This document shows positions 8,150 to 16,284 of a stretch of DNA of 56,319 nucleotides, piece by piece. This DNA is from Propionibacteriaceae bacterium. GTDB taxonomy: Bacteria > Actinomycetota > Actinomycetes > Propionibacteriales > Propionibacteriaceae. Every line of letters starts with the position of its first letter. The stretch's first letter is position 1. The stretch is taken from contig JAFKJK010000027.1 of assembly GCA_017306015.1 (NCBI GenBank), forward strand, positions 1 through 56,319, in the 5' to 3' direction. The notes under the pieces were generated by a model. That model saw only the letters and a list, made by a program, of their open reading frames with translations, was not told the DNA's origin and did not search any database. Both the position numbers and the translations under genes were made by a program.

Positions 8150-8799
8150 GGACCCGTACAGCGCTGGTCGCGGTGGCGGCAGCAGCGTTCGCGGCGCTGG
8201 GGGCGACCACCGCCGCCGCCGACGGCGGAGCCGCGATGATCGCGCTCGACCGGCAGAGCCGGCCGACGGCCACGGAGTCGTTCGTCGGGACGCCGGTCGC
8301 GGTGCCCGGGGACGTCGTCGGACGGACCCTCACCGTCCGCAACACCGGCCCCGGCGCGAGCGTCCTCGCCGTGGCCATCACCGATGTCACGATCAGCCAG
8401 GACGCGGCCAGCGACACCTTCTATCACGATCTGCAGTTGCGATGGACGACGGCCGCTGGTACCGGCCAGGCGAGCTTCGCCAGCCTCGTCGGCAGTCACC
8501 GTCCGGTCGTCGAGGTCCCCGTGGCCGCGGGCCAGTCCACCCAGGTCACCATCGAGTACGTGTTCCCGCTCAACGCCACCTCGGGGAACCGCTCGCGGGT
8601 CGGCGAACGTACGGCCGGCTTCACTGTCGTCCTCGAACTGACCGAGAGCACCGACTCGGGCGGCCCGGACGCCGAGATCGACACCGGGCTCATCGGACTG
8701 TCCGAGACCGGCCTGGCTGTGGCGCTCGCGGCCATGGCCGTCGGGACCGCGCTCATGCTCACGGCGTGGCTGCGACGGAGGCCGAGTCGGCGGCGGTGA
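8146..8799 (+). CDS. surface protein with LSETG sortase sorting signal
   Basis: 217 aa, ATG overlapping the peptidase stop (ATGA). It has a conventional signal peptide (RTALVAVAAAAFAALGATTAAA) and a beta-rich middle (GRTLTVRNTGPGASVLAV). The C-terminal tail has the tripartite form of a sortase substrate: IGLSETG, a ~20-residue hydrophobic helix, then RRRPSRRR. LSETG is a variant of LPXTG/LAXTG. The class E sortase encoded next is the obvious candidate enzyme. It may be the cell-wall anchor or base of the structure built from the upstream proteins (inference). Confidence 0.75.
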   Translation: MRTRTALVAVAAAAFAALGATTAAADGGAAMIALDRQSRPTATESFVGTPVAVPGDVVGRTLTVRNTGPGASVLAVAITDVTISQDAASDTFYHDLQLRWTTAAGTGQASFASLVGSHRPVVEVPVAAGQSTQVTIEYVFPLNATSGNRSRVGERTAGFTVVLELTESTDSGGPDAEIDTGLIGLSETGLAVALAAMAVGTALMLTAWLRRRPSRRR

Positions 8800-8952
8800 C
8801 CGGCCGACCGAGGGCGCAGCGCCGGGCCCGTTCGCGGGAACGACCGTCAGAATCGGTGGCCGTCCTCGTCTCGTCAGGTGACTGGGGCCCCCCGCCCCAA
8901 TCCAGATGGCGCTGGGAGCGGCGCCATCCGCCGGTAGTCCCTCTGCCGGTGT

Positions 8953-8988
8953 GAGCGGCGACGGCCCCCAATGTAACCGTCGCCGCTC
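8953..8988 (+). terminator. hairpin, 12-bp perfect stem
   Basis: GAGCGGCGACGG and its exact complement are separated by a 12-nt loop; no long U-run follows. Another perfect 8-bp stem (GATGGCGC) lies just upstream at 8905-8928. Together they fill the 234-bp gap between the surface-protein gene and the class E sortase, and probably end or weaken transcription between them. Confidence 0.5.
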
Positions 8989-9033
8989 CTCTCCGTTCCC
9001 GTACCGGAGGCGGAACGACCACGAGGAGAGCGC

Positions 9034-9783
9034 GTGAGCACGGCACCTGCGGAGTTGGACGGAGAGACCCGCCGGCCTCGCCGGGAACGGACGTGGGGCA
9101 CGATCGGACGCGGTGTGGCCGGCCTGCTCGGTGAGGTCCTGATCACCGCAGGCGCCGTCGTGCTGCTGTTCGTGGGCTGGCAGCTCTGGTGGACGAATGC
9201 CGCCGCCGACGCGGACGGAGCCCAGGTGGTTGCGGCGTTGCAGCACGACTTCGACGATCCCACTGTCGCCCAGCCGGAACCGGATTCCACTGTCATCCAG
9301 CCGGAGCCTGAGCCTGGAACAGCCTTCGCGGTCGTCCACATCCCGAGGTTCGGCTCGGGCTTTGCGCGTCCGCTGTATGAAGGCACCGGCCAGGACGTGC
9401 TCGCGCGCGGCATCGGCCACTACCTCGAGACCGAGATGCCCGGCGAGGTCGGCAACTTCGCGATCGCTGGGCATCGCAACGGTCATGGCGAGCCGTTCAA
9501 CCGGATCGCCGACCTCCTGACCGGGGACGCGGTCATTGTCGAGACAAGAAGCAGCTGGTTCGTCTACCGAGTGACCGGTCGGGAGGTCGTTCCGCCGACG
9601 CAGGTGGGAGTCCTGCTGCCCGTCCCCGACGCGCCCGGGTCAGTGCCGACGAAGGCGCTGTTGACGATGACGAGTTGTCATCCCCTGTTCAGCACCAAGG
9701 AGCGGTACATCGTCTACGGGGAGTTGGAGAACCGGTATCCGCGTCAGGAGGGGCCACCGGCAGAGATCTTCGCGGCGAACTGA
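9034..9783 (+). CDS. class E sortase
   Basis: 249 aa; GTG start with RBS ACGAGGAGAG. One N-terminal membrane helix (VLITAGAVVLLFVGWQLWW) follows a basic cytoplasmic region. The catalytic set is visible: His in IAGHRNGHG, Cys in LTMTSCHP and Arg in TKERYIVYGEL. The TxTxCHP form is typical of class E enzymes, which recognise LAXTG-like signals. An acidic, Pro-rich linker (QPEPDSTVIQPEPEPG) separates membrane and catalytic parts. The LSETG protein immediately upstream is a likely substrate. The 54-aa membrane protein gene overlaps its stop. Confidence 0.9.
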   Translation: MSTAPAELDGETRRPRRERTWGTIGRGVAGLLGEVLITAGAVVLLFVGWQLWWTNAAADADGAQVVAALQHDFDDPTVAQPEPDSTVIQPEPEPGTAFAVVHIPRFGSGFARPLYEGTGQDVLARGIGHYLETEMPGEVGNFAIAGHRNGHGEPFNRIADLLTGDAVIVETRSSWFVYRVTGREVVPPTQVGVLLPVPDAPGSVPTKALLTMTSCHPLFSTKERYIVYGELENRYPRQEGPPAEIFAAN

Positions 9784-9947
9784 TGTCCATCTACAGGTTC
9801 GTGTGGAGACGGCTTCCCGGGCCGACGGCGGTGAAGGTGATCGAGTCGGCAATCCTGGTCTCGGCGGTTCTGGCAGTCCTGTTCCTCTGGGTGTTCCCCG
9901 AGTTGGCGACCATGCTCGCGTTCAACTCCGTCACAGTGGAGGATTGA
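9783..9947 (+). CDS. small sortase-associated membrane protein, 54 aa
   Basis: The ATG overlaps the sortase stop (TGATG). The protein has a basic start (YRFVWRRLPGP), one transmembrane helix (AILVSAVLAVLFLWVFP) and a short tail ending VTVED. Very similar short proteins follow class E sortase genes in other actinobacteria, so this is a real gene. Its function is unknown; a sortase partner or membrane organiser is plausible. Confidence 0.75.
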   Translation: MSIYRFVWRRLPGPTAVKVIESAILVSAVLAVLFLWVFPELATMLAFNSVTVED

Positions 9948-9999
9948 CGGACGCCCCAGCAGGTGTCGCCGGTTAGCCGACGGTGTCCGCGCCACCGCC

Positions 10000-10005
10000 T
10001 AGGCT
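10000..10005 (+). promoter_or_regulatory. -10 element for leaderless recG
   Basis: TAGGCT lies 7 bases before the recG ATG, which has no RBS, so transcription probably starts at or next to the start codon. Confidence 0.5.
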
Positions 10006-10012
10006 GACCGGC

Positions 10013-12223
10013 ATGGAGGCCAGGCTGGACGGGTGGCGAACCCGGATGTACTCCGAGCTGTACGCGCCGCTGGCCACGGTGCTGGGGGAGCGCACCGCCA
10101 AGGAGTTCGCCGCGCTGAAGATCCACACGGTCGGCGACCTGCTCCGGCACGTCCCGCGCCACTATCTGTCCGGGACCGAGCTCACCGACCTCGCCACGAT
10201 CGTCCCCGGCGAACTGGTCGCGGTCACCGCGAGGGTCGCCCACATCGAGCGGCACGAGCCACGGGCCCGTCCCGGCGCCAAGCCCGGCCCAGGACGGCTG
10301 GAGGTCGTCCTCACCGACGGCACCGGACGCCTCGTCGCGACCTTCTTCGGCAAGACCTACCTGCTCGACTGGTGGTCCCGCCAGCTCGGTGCGGGTGTCG
10401 CCGGCCTGTTCGTCGGCAAGGTCGGCACCTTCCGCGACCAGCTCCAGATGAGCCATCCCGTCTTCGTCATGATGGACGAACGCGGCCACATCGTCGCCAC
10501 CTCCGAGGAGAAGGAGAGGTTGGCCGCGCTGTCCACCGGCGGCCTGGTCGGGATGTACCCGGCGACGGCCAAGCTGCCGACCTGGAAGGTCGCCGAGTGC
10601 GCCCGGCTGGCGCTGGCCACCCTGTCCGGGGCCGACGATCCGTGGCCGGAATGGCTGCGCGAACGGGCCGGCCTGATGGAGCTCGCCGGAGCCTTCGAGG
10701 CGGTGCACCACCCGTCCAGCCTCGCCGAGGCGGCGCGGGGCGCTGACCGGCTGGTCTTCGACGAGGCCATGGCCACCCAGCTGACCATGGCCTATCGGCG
10801 TGCCGACTCCGCGGCCGCGTCCGCGCGTCCCCGCCCCCGCCGCACCGACGGTCTGCTCGCTGCGTTCGACGCGCGGCTCCCGTTCAGCCTGACCGCCGGC
10901 CAGCTCGAGGTCTCCGACGCGATCTTCGCCGACCTCGAACGGAGCCGTCCGATGCAGCGCCTGCTCCAGGGAGAGGTCGGCTCCGGCAAGACCGTGGTGG
11001 CGCTGCGCGCCATGCTGAGCGTCGTGGACGCCGGTGGCCAGGCGGCCCTGCTGGCGCCGACCGAGGTGCTCGCCACCCAGCACTACCAGACCATCTCCGG
11101 CCTGCTCGGCGACCTCGGCCAGGGCCGGCTCCTCGGAGCCCCGGACAACGCCACCGACGTCGTGCTGCTGACCGGTTCGACCTCGGCCCCGGCGAGGCGG
11201 ACGGCGCTGCTGAAGGCGGCCAGCGGCGAGGCCGGCATCGTCATCGGCACCCATGCCCTGCTGGGCGAACAGGTCCAGTTCGCCGACCTCGGCCTGGTCG
11301 TGATCGACGAGCAGCACCGTTTCGGGGTGGAGCAGCGCGCGGTCCTGAGCGGCAAGGCGGTCGAGGCGCCGCACGTCCTGGTGCTCACCGCGACCCCGAT
11401 CCCGCGATCGGTCGCGATGACGATCTTCGGCGACCTGGAGACGTCCACGCTGGCCGAGCTGCCGGCTGGGCGGCCAGATGTCAGCACGGTCGTCGTGGAC
11501 GCCGGCTTGCGTCCGGCCTGGGTGGACCGCGCCTGGCAACGCGTCCGCGAAGAGGTCTCCGCCGGACGACAGGTCTTCATCGTCGCGCCGAGGATCGGCG
11601 GCACGAAGAGCGGCGAGGGCAAGGGCGTGGTCGAACTCGCCGCAGAACTCCGCGACGGTGCGCTAGCCGGGCTCCGGCTCGGCGTGCTGCACGGCCAGCT
11701 GCCGAGCGAGGAGAAGGAACGAGTGATGGCCGAGTTCGCCGTCGGCGACCTGGACGTGCTGGTGGCCACGACGGTCATCGAGGTCGGAGTCGATGTGCCG
11801 AACGCCACCATGATGGTCGTCTGGGACGCCGACCGGTTCGGCATCTCCCAGCTGCACCAGCTCCGCGGCCGGATCGGTCGTGGCACCGAGCCCGCGGTCT
11901 GCCTGCTGCTCACCACGGCACCACCCGGCGAGTCGGCACGGGCCCGGCTGGATGCGGTCGCCGCGACCCGGGACGGCTTCCAGCTCGCCGAGCTCGACCT
12001 GGAGCAACGCCGCGAGGGCGACGTCCTGGGCGCCACCCAGGCGGGCAGCCGCTCCAGCCTGCGGCTGCTGCGGGTCACCGAGCACGCGGACGTGATCGCG
12101 CAGGCCCGCGACCTCGCCGCCGAATGCGTCGCGCGCGACCCGGGCATGACGACCCCCGGCTTCGCGGACGCCGTCCGCGCCACCGAGCTTCTGTCCTCGG
12201 CCGACTGGCTGGAACGAGGCTGA
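10013..12223 (+). CDS. recG: ATP-dependent DNA helicase RecG
   Basis: 736 aa, normal family length. RecG remodels stalled replication forks and Holliday junctions. The N-terminal wedge/OB domain is followed by a superfamily 2 helicase core: Walker A GEVGSGKT (about residue 321), the DEQHRFGVEQR motif II that is characteristic of RecG, LTATPIPRS motif III, and the C-terminal motifs ATTVIEVGVDVPNA and QLRGRIGRG. I chose the ATG at 10013 over an upstream ATG because a -10 element lies just ahead of it. The next gene, rsmD, is 39 bp downstream. Confidence 0.97.
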   Translation: MEARLDGWRTRMYSELYAPLATVLGERTAKEFAALKIHTVGDLLRHVPRHYLSGTELTDLATIVPGELVAVTARVAHIERHEPRARPGAKPGPGRLEVVLTDGTGRLVATFFGKTYLLDWWSRQLGAGVAGLFVGKVGTFRDQLQMSHPVFVMMDERGHIVATSEEKERLAALSTGGLVGMYPATAKLPTWKVAECARLALATLSGADDPWPEWLRERAGLMELAGAFEAVHHPSSLAEAARGADRLVFDEAMATQLTMAYRRADSAAASARPRPRRTDGLLAAFDARLPFSLTAGQLEVSDAIFADLERSRPMQRLLQGEVGSGKTVVALRAMLSVVDAGGQAALLAPTEVLATQHYQTISGLLGDLGQGRLLGAPDNATDVVLLTGSTSAPARRTALLKAASGEAGIVIGTHALLGEQVQFADLGLVVIDEQHRFGVEQRAVLSGKAVEAPHVLVLTATPIPRSVAMTIFGDLETSTLAELPAGRPDVSTVVVDAGLRPAWVDRAWQRVREEVSAGRQVFIVAPRIGGTKSGEGKGVVELAAELRDGALAGLRLGVLHGQLPSEEKERVMAEFAVGDLDVLVATTVIEVGVDVPNATMMVVWDADRFGISQLHQLRGRIGRGTEPAVCLLLTTAPPGESARARLDAVAATRDGFQLAELDLEQRREGDVLGATQAGSRSSLRLLRVTEHADVIAQARDLAAECVARDPGMTTPGFADAVRATELLSSADWLERG

Positions 12224-12248
12224 GTCCGTCCCGGATGCCTCGGCGGGG

Positions 12249-12254
12249 TACCCT
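12249..12254 (+). promoter_or_regulatory. -10 element for leaderless rsmD
   Basis: TACCCT is 8 bases before the rsmD GTG, without an RBS between them. Confidence 0.45.
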
Positions 12255-12262
12255 GTGCCGTC

Positions 12263-12847
12263 GTGACCAGGATCATCGCCGGCTCCCACGGGGGTAGACG
12301 CCTGCGCACACCCGGGCAGACCACCCGTCCCACCACCGACCGGGTGCGTGAGGCCGCCTTCTCCGCGATCGCGGACTGGGCCGGCACCGGCGGCCAGCCC
12401 GCCGAGACGTCCCTGGCCGGGCTCGGCTTCCTCGACCTGTTCGCCGGCTCGGCCGCCATCGCGCTCGAGGCCGCCAGCCGTGGCGCCGCCCCGGTGGTCG
12501 CGGTGGAGGCGGACGCGAAGGCTGCCGCCGTCGCCCGTGGCAACGTCGCCGAAGTGGGTCTTCCCGTGGACGTGGCGACCTCGACCGTTGAACGCTGGCT
12601 GGCCGGCAGGACGTCGTCCGGCTTCGACATCGTCTGGGCCGACCCGCCCTACGAGCTCCCGAACGACCGGCTCGGGCAGATCATCGAGACGGTGGTGGCG
12701 AGCGGCTGGCTGGTTCCGGGCGGCCTGCTGGTCCTCGAGCGCTCATCCAGAGATTCCGCCCCGTCACTACCGGCGACGATGACGCTGACCTGGCAACGGC
12801 GTTACGGTGAGACGATGCTTCACTTCGCGATGGAGGACCAGTGCTAG
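12263..12847 (+). CDS. rsmD: 16S rRNA (guanine966-N2)-methyltransferase RsmD
   Basis: 194 aa. It methylates G966 of 16S rRNA using S-adenosylmethionine. Visible are the N-terminal RIIAGSHGGRRL, the SAM-binding LDLFAGSAAIALEAASRGA and the catalytic DPPY (VWADPPYEL) of N2-guanine methylases. The stop overlaps the coaD GTG by 7 bases, the usual actinobacterial rsmD-coaD pairing. Confidence 0.95.
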   Translation: MTRIIAGSHGGRRLRTPGQTTRPTTDRVREAAFSAIADWAGTGGQPAETSLAGLGFLDLFAGSAAIALEAASRGAAPVVAVEADAKAAAVARGNVAEVGLPVDVATSTVERWLAGRTSSGFDIVWADPPYELPNDRLGQIIETVVASGWLVPGGLLVLERSSRDSAPSLPATMTLTWQRRYGETMLHFAMEDQC

Positions 12848-13332
12848 CGGTGTGTCCGGGTTCTTTCGACCCGATCACCAATGGGCACCTCGATGTGATC
12901 GCGCGCGCAGCCGCGATCTTCGACGAGGTGGTGGTCGCCGTCGGCAAGAACTCCACCAAGAGCTACCTGTTCTCCGCCGACGAGAGGATCGAACTGGTCC
13001 GCGAGTCGCTCGCCCACCTGACCAACGTCACCGTCGACCACCTGGACGGGCTGATCGTCGACTTCGTCAACGCCCGCGGCGGCGGCGTGCTCGTCAAGGG
13101 AATCCGGTTCGCCGGGGACTTCGAGTTCGAGCTGCAGATGGCGAACCTGAACAAGCTCGTCGGCGGCGTGGAGACCCTGATCCTCCCGGCTGCGTCACAA
13201 TGGTCGACGTTGTCATCGACCCTGATCAGGGAGATCGCGAACCACGGAGGCGACGTCTCCGGGTTCGTCCCAGAACCCGTAGCGAGGCGGATCCGCCAAC
13301 GCTCGCATGGAAAGGAGCCGTCCGATGGTTGA
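12841..13332 (+). CDS. coaD: phosphopantetheine adenylyltransferase
   Basis: 163 aa. It transfers AMP to 4'-phosphopantetheine in coenzyme A synthesis. The nucleotidyltransferase GH motif is TNGH (residues 13-16), preceded by CPGSFDP. The C-terminal part carries the conserved SSTLIREIANHGGDVSGFVP. The substrate-loop reads KGIRFAGDFEFELQMANLN, slightly unlike the usual RxxTDFxYE form but still recognisable. It overlaps rsmD upstream and the SepIVA-like gene downstream, so expression is coupled. Confidence 0.95.
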   Translation: MLAVCPGSFDPITNGHLDVIARAAAIFDEVVVAVGKNSTKSYLFSADERIELVRESLAHLTNVTVDHLDGLIVDFVNARGGGVLVKGIRFAGDFEFELQMANLNKLVGGVETLILPAASQWSTLSSTLIREIANHGGDVSGFVPEPVARRIRQRSHGKEPSDG

Positions 13333-13825
13333 GCGGACGCAGAAGGTGCTGGCGGAGCTGCACGACCTGGTCGCCGGAGCCAAAGGGGTGCCGATGTCGG
13401 CGTCCTGCATGATCAGCCGTGCCGACGCGCTGGCGCTGATCGAGAGGGCCAACTCGGCTCTCGGCGAAGACCTCGCCGAAGCCCAGCGGGTCACCGCCAC
13501 CTCGCTGGAGACCCTCGAGCGGGCCCAGCAGGAAGCCAGACAGATCGTCGCTGCGGCCGAGGAGCAGGCCAGGTACCTGGCCACGCGCGACCCCGTCCAC
13601 GAGGAGGCCAGGCGCAAGGCCACGCTGCTGGAGGCCAAGGCGGTGGCCGATGCGGACGCCCTTCGGCGCGAGGCGGACACCTACGTCGACGCACGGATCG
13701 CCGCCTTCGAGGCGAGCCTGCAGAAGACCCTCGCCCAGGTGCGGGTGATGCGGGAGAGGTTGTCGCGCCGCTCGGCCCTCGACGACGACACCGGCACGCA
13801 CGCGCTGCCGCGCCTGGACGCCTGA
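13325..13825 (+). CDS. SepIVA/DivIVA-like coiled-coil protein
   Basis: 166 aa; ATG at 13325 with RBS AAAGGAG. After a short N-terminal segment (TQKVLAELHDLVAGAKG) it is almost entirely helical with heptad-like Ala/Glu/Arg stretches (LERAQQEARQIVAAAEEQAR). The position between coaD and the DUF177 gene is that of mycobacterial SepIVA, a DivIVA-type septum and cell-pole protein needed for growth. A scaffold role in division or polar growth is therefore likely, based on synteny and composition rather than on catalytic motifs. Confidence 0.75.
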   Translation: MVERTQKVLAELHDLVAGAKGVPMSASCMISRADALALIERANSALGEDLAEAQRVTATSLETLERAQQEARQIVAAAEEQARYLATRDPVHEEARRKATLLEAKAVADADALRREADTYVDARIAAFEASLQKTLAQVRVMRERLSRRSALDDDTGTHALPRLDA

Positions 13826-13833
13826 GCGCGCTT

Positions 13834-13862
13834 TTGCCGCCGAACTGCGCCCTTGGTAGAGT
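13834..13862 (+). promoter_or_regulatory. sigma-70-type promoter for DUF177-rpmF-rnc
   Basis: -35 TTGCCG, a spacer of exactly 17 bp, -10 TAGAGT. Predicted transcription starts near 13869, just downstream of the SepIVA-like gene. It would drive the DUF177, rpmF, rnc and mutM genes. Confidence 0.65.
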
Positions 13863-13907
13863 TCTGCGTTGGTTATGACGCTGCCAGCTACGCCGAAGGG
13901 AAACGTC

Positions 13908-14468
13908 GTGACTCCCCACCTGCCTGACCCGCGTTCCGGGCTTGTCCTGGACACTCACGAACTGAGTCGCCGAGCCGGGCAGATGCGAGAAGTCACCCGG
14001 GTCGCAGAGGCGCCGGAGAATCTCGGCATCGACGTAATCGGAGTACCACCCGGCTCACCCGTCGACCTCCAGCTGCGGCTGGAGTCGGTGGTGGAAGGGG
14101 TGCTGGTCACCGGAACCGCCGAGGTTCGGCTGCAGGGGTACTGCACGCGGTGCCTGCGCGAGATCGCCTCATCCGAGGAGGTCGAGGTGCAGGAACTGTT
14201 CTGCTACCCGGGCAAGGAACCCGACGACGAGGAGGCCCGGCGCATCGAGGGCGAGTTGATCGACCTCGAGCCCGTCCTGCGGGACGCGGTGGTGCTCGAC
14301 CTGCCGTTCACGCCGCTGTGCCGTCCGGACTGTGCCGGGTTGTGCCCCGAATGCGGGGCCGACCTGAACGCAGACCCCGGTCACGGACACGACGAGGCCA
14401 TCGACCCCCGGTGGGCCGACCTCGGGACGTGGGCGCAAACCGAGTCAGTAGACAAGAACGAGGAGTAA
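13908..14468 (+). CDS. DUF177/YceD family protein
   Basis: 186 aa from the GTG at 13908, which follows GAAGGGAAA; ATG 13875 is an alternative. It has the family features RSGLVLDTHEL, IDVIGVPPGSPVDLQLRLESV and three Cys pairs: CTRC, CRPDC and CPEC, likely one or two zinc sites. YceD/DUF177 genes are nearly always upstream of rpmF, as here (4-bp gap). The family is linked to 23S rRNA or ribosome maturation; the exact activity is not established. Confidence 0.92.
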   Translation: MTPHLPDPRSGLVLDTHELSRRAGQMREVTRVAEAPENLGIDVIGVPPGSPVDLQLRLESVVEGVLVTGTAEVRLQGYCTRCLREIASSEEVEVQELFCYPGKEPDDEEARRIEGELIDLEPVLRDAVVLDLPFTPLCRPDCAGLCPECGADLNADPGHGHDEAIDPRWADLGTWAQTESVDKNEE

Positions 14469-14472
14469 CACC

Positions 14473-14664
14473 GTGGCCGTCCCAAAGCGGAGAATGTCCC
14501 GTGCCAACACCCGGGCCCGCCGTTCGGCGTGGAAGACCACGGCGCCGAGCCTGGTGACCTGCGCCAACCCGGCCTGCGGCGCCGCGCACCTGCCGCACAC
14601 CGCGTGCCCGGAGTGCGGCCAGTACGGTCCGCGCGCCGCGCGCCGCCAGGTCCTGGACTCCTGA
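14473..14664 (+). CDS. rpmF: 50S ribosomal protein L32 (zinc-ribbon form)
   Basis: 63 aa; GTG with RBS ACGAGGAG. AVPKRRMSRANTRARRSAW is the classic start. Cys30, Cys35, Cys45 and Cys48 form the zinc ribbon of the C+ paralogue, so this is the zinc-replete version rather than a zinc-independent copy. Confidence 0.97.
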   Translation: MAVPKRRMSRANTRARRSAWKTTAPSLVTCANPACGAAHLPHTACPECGQYGPRAARRQVLDS

Positions 14665-14693
14665 CGGGAGTTCCGACGACAGTCGGCGAGGAC

Positions 14694-15413
14694 GTGGCGG
14701 GCAGCCGCGCCCTCGAGCTTCTCGACCAGCTGGGCATCGAGCTCGACCCCCAGCTGTTCCAGCTCGCCATGACCCACCGCTCGTTCGCGTACGAGAACGG
14801 GGGACTGCCCCACAACGAACGCCTCGAATTCCTCGGCGACGCCGTCCTCGGGGTGGTCGTCACCGAGCACCTCTACCGCAGCTACCCCGAACTCCCGGAG
14901 GGGCGGCTCGCGAAGCTGCGGGCGGCCGTGGTCAACTCCAACAGCCTCGCCGACGTCGCCCGCACACTCGACCTCGGCTCGCAGATCCGCCTCGGCCGCG
15001 GTGAGCAGGCCACCGGCGGTGCCGACAAGTCCTCGATCCTCGCCGACTCCCTCGAGGCGTTGCTGGGCGCCGTCCTGATCTCCGCCGGCCGGGACGCGGC
15101 CGACCGGCTGGTGCGACACCTGTTCGACCCGCTGGTCGCGACCGCAGCCAGCCTCGGCGCCGGCCTGGACTGGAAGACCAGCCTCCAGGAGCTGGCGGCC
15201 GAACTGGAGCTCGGCTCGGTCAGCTACCGGATCAGCGAGTCCGGACCCGACCACGACAAGCGCTTCGAGGCCGTCGCCGTCGTGGGCGGACACAGTTTCG
15301 AACCGGGCTACGGGACGTCCAAGAAGCAGGCCGAGCAGGGCGCGGCCGAGCACGCCTTCAGCGCACTGTCCGCGGACGCTGCCACCCTGGTCACCCCGGG
15401 CGGAGATGCCTGA
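14694..15413 (+). CDS. rnc: ribonuclease III
   Basis: 239 aa from GTG 14694. It cuts double-stranded RNA in rRNA and mRNA processing. The nuclease signature is HNERLEFLGDAVLG, and the second acidic site is ADSLEALLGAV. A double-stranded RNA-binding domain follows (DWKTSLQELAAE to SKKQAEQGAAEHA). The open frame extends upstream over rpmF, but the start after the rpmF stop with GGCGAGG before it fits the family length. It overlaps mutM by 8 bases. Confidence 0.95.
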   Translation: MAGSRALELLDQLGIELDPQLFQLAMTHRSFAYENGGLPHNERLEFLGDAVLGVVVTEHLYRSYPELPEGRLAKLRAAVVNSNSLADVARTLDLGSQIRLGRGEQATGGADKSSILADSLEALLGAVLISAGRDAADRLVRHLFDPLVATAASLGAGLDWKTSLQELAAELELGSVSYRISESGPDHDKRFEAVAVVGGHSFEPGYGTSKKQAEQGAAEHAFSALSADAATLVTPGGDA

Positions 15414-16284
15414 ACTCCCCGAGGTCGAGGTGGTTCGCCGCGGCCTGGCCGCCGGCATCGCCGGGCGGCGGGTCGCCGGTGTCACCGTGCTGCATCCCCG
15501 TCCCGTGCGCCGCCACCTGGCCGGCCCGGACGATTTCGCGGCCAGCCTGACCGGACGGACGTTCGGCACCGCTCGCCGGCGCGGCAAGTACCTGTGGTTG
15601 CCGCTGGTCGACGGGGACGCGGTGATGGCCCACCTCGGCATGAGCGGTCAGTTCCGGCTCGACGAGCCGGGCAGTCCGCTCCCGCCGCAGTGCCGGGTCG
15701 TGCTGCGGTTCGCCGACGACGGGCGCGAACTTCGGTTCGCCGACCAGCGCATGTTCGGCGGGTTGTGGCTGAGCCGCGGCGGTGCCGAGCTGCCCGCCGA
15801 GATCGCCCACATCGCCCGCGACCTGTTCGACCCCGAACTGGACCGCGCCGCACTGGTGGCCGACATCCGCCGCCGCAGCTCTGGGATCAAGCGTGTCCTG
15901 CTGAACCAGAGCGTGGTCTCCGGGATCGGCAACATCTACGCCGACGAGGCCCTGTGGCGCGTCCGGCTGCACTACGAGACGCCGGCGGCCCGGTTGACCC
16001 CGGCCCGCGTCCGCGGACTGCTGGACGCGGCCACCGACGTGATGACCGTCGCGCTCGCCGAGGGCGGCACCTCCTTCGACGCGCTCTACGTCAACGTGAA
16101 CGGCTCGTCCGGCTACTTCGAGCGCTCCCTCAACGCCTACGGACGCGAGGACCTGCCCTGCCCGCGGTGCGGCCGTCCCATCGTCCGCGAGGCGTTCATG
16201 AACCGCTCCTCATTCCGCTGCCCCCGCTGCCAGCCGCGTCCGCGGCAGGTGACCGCGCGGCTCGCGTATCCTTCCGAGTTGTGA
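15406..16284 (+). CDS. mutM: formamidopyrimidine-DNA glycosylase
   Basis: 292 aa. Base-excision repair enzyme removing oxidised purines such as 8-oxoguanine. It starts with MPELPEVEVVRRGL, where Pro2 is the Schiff-base nucleophile and Glu3 assists. The helix-two-turn-helix contains NQSVVSGIGNIYADE, and the C-terminal zinc finger has Cys252, Cys255, Cys272 and Cys275. It overlaps both neighbours by a few bases. Confidence 0.96.
   Translation: MPELPEVEVVRRGLAAGIAGRRVAGVTVLHPRPVRRHLAGPDDFAASLTGRTFGTARRRGKYLWLPLVDGDAVMAHLGMSGQFRLDEPGSPLPPQCRVVLRFADDGRELRFADQRMFGGLWLSRGGAELPAEIAHIARDLFDPELDRAALVADIRRRSSGIKRVLLNQSVVSGIGNIYADEALWRVRLHYETPAARLTPARVRGLLDAATDVMTVALAEGGTSFDALYVNVNGSSGYFERSLNAYGREDLPCPRCGRPIVREAFMNRSSFRCPRCQPRPRQVTARLAYPSEL

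Noticed and set aside
8017..9486. Long minus-strand open frames opposite the SipW/sortase genes and elsewhere, for example opposite smc and mutM
   Set aside because: They are mirror frames of GC-rich genes, with Arg/Gly/Pro-rich translations and no family motifs.
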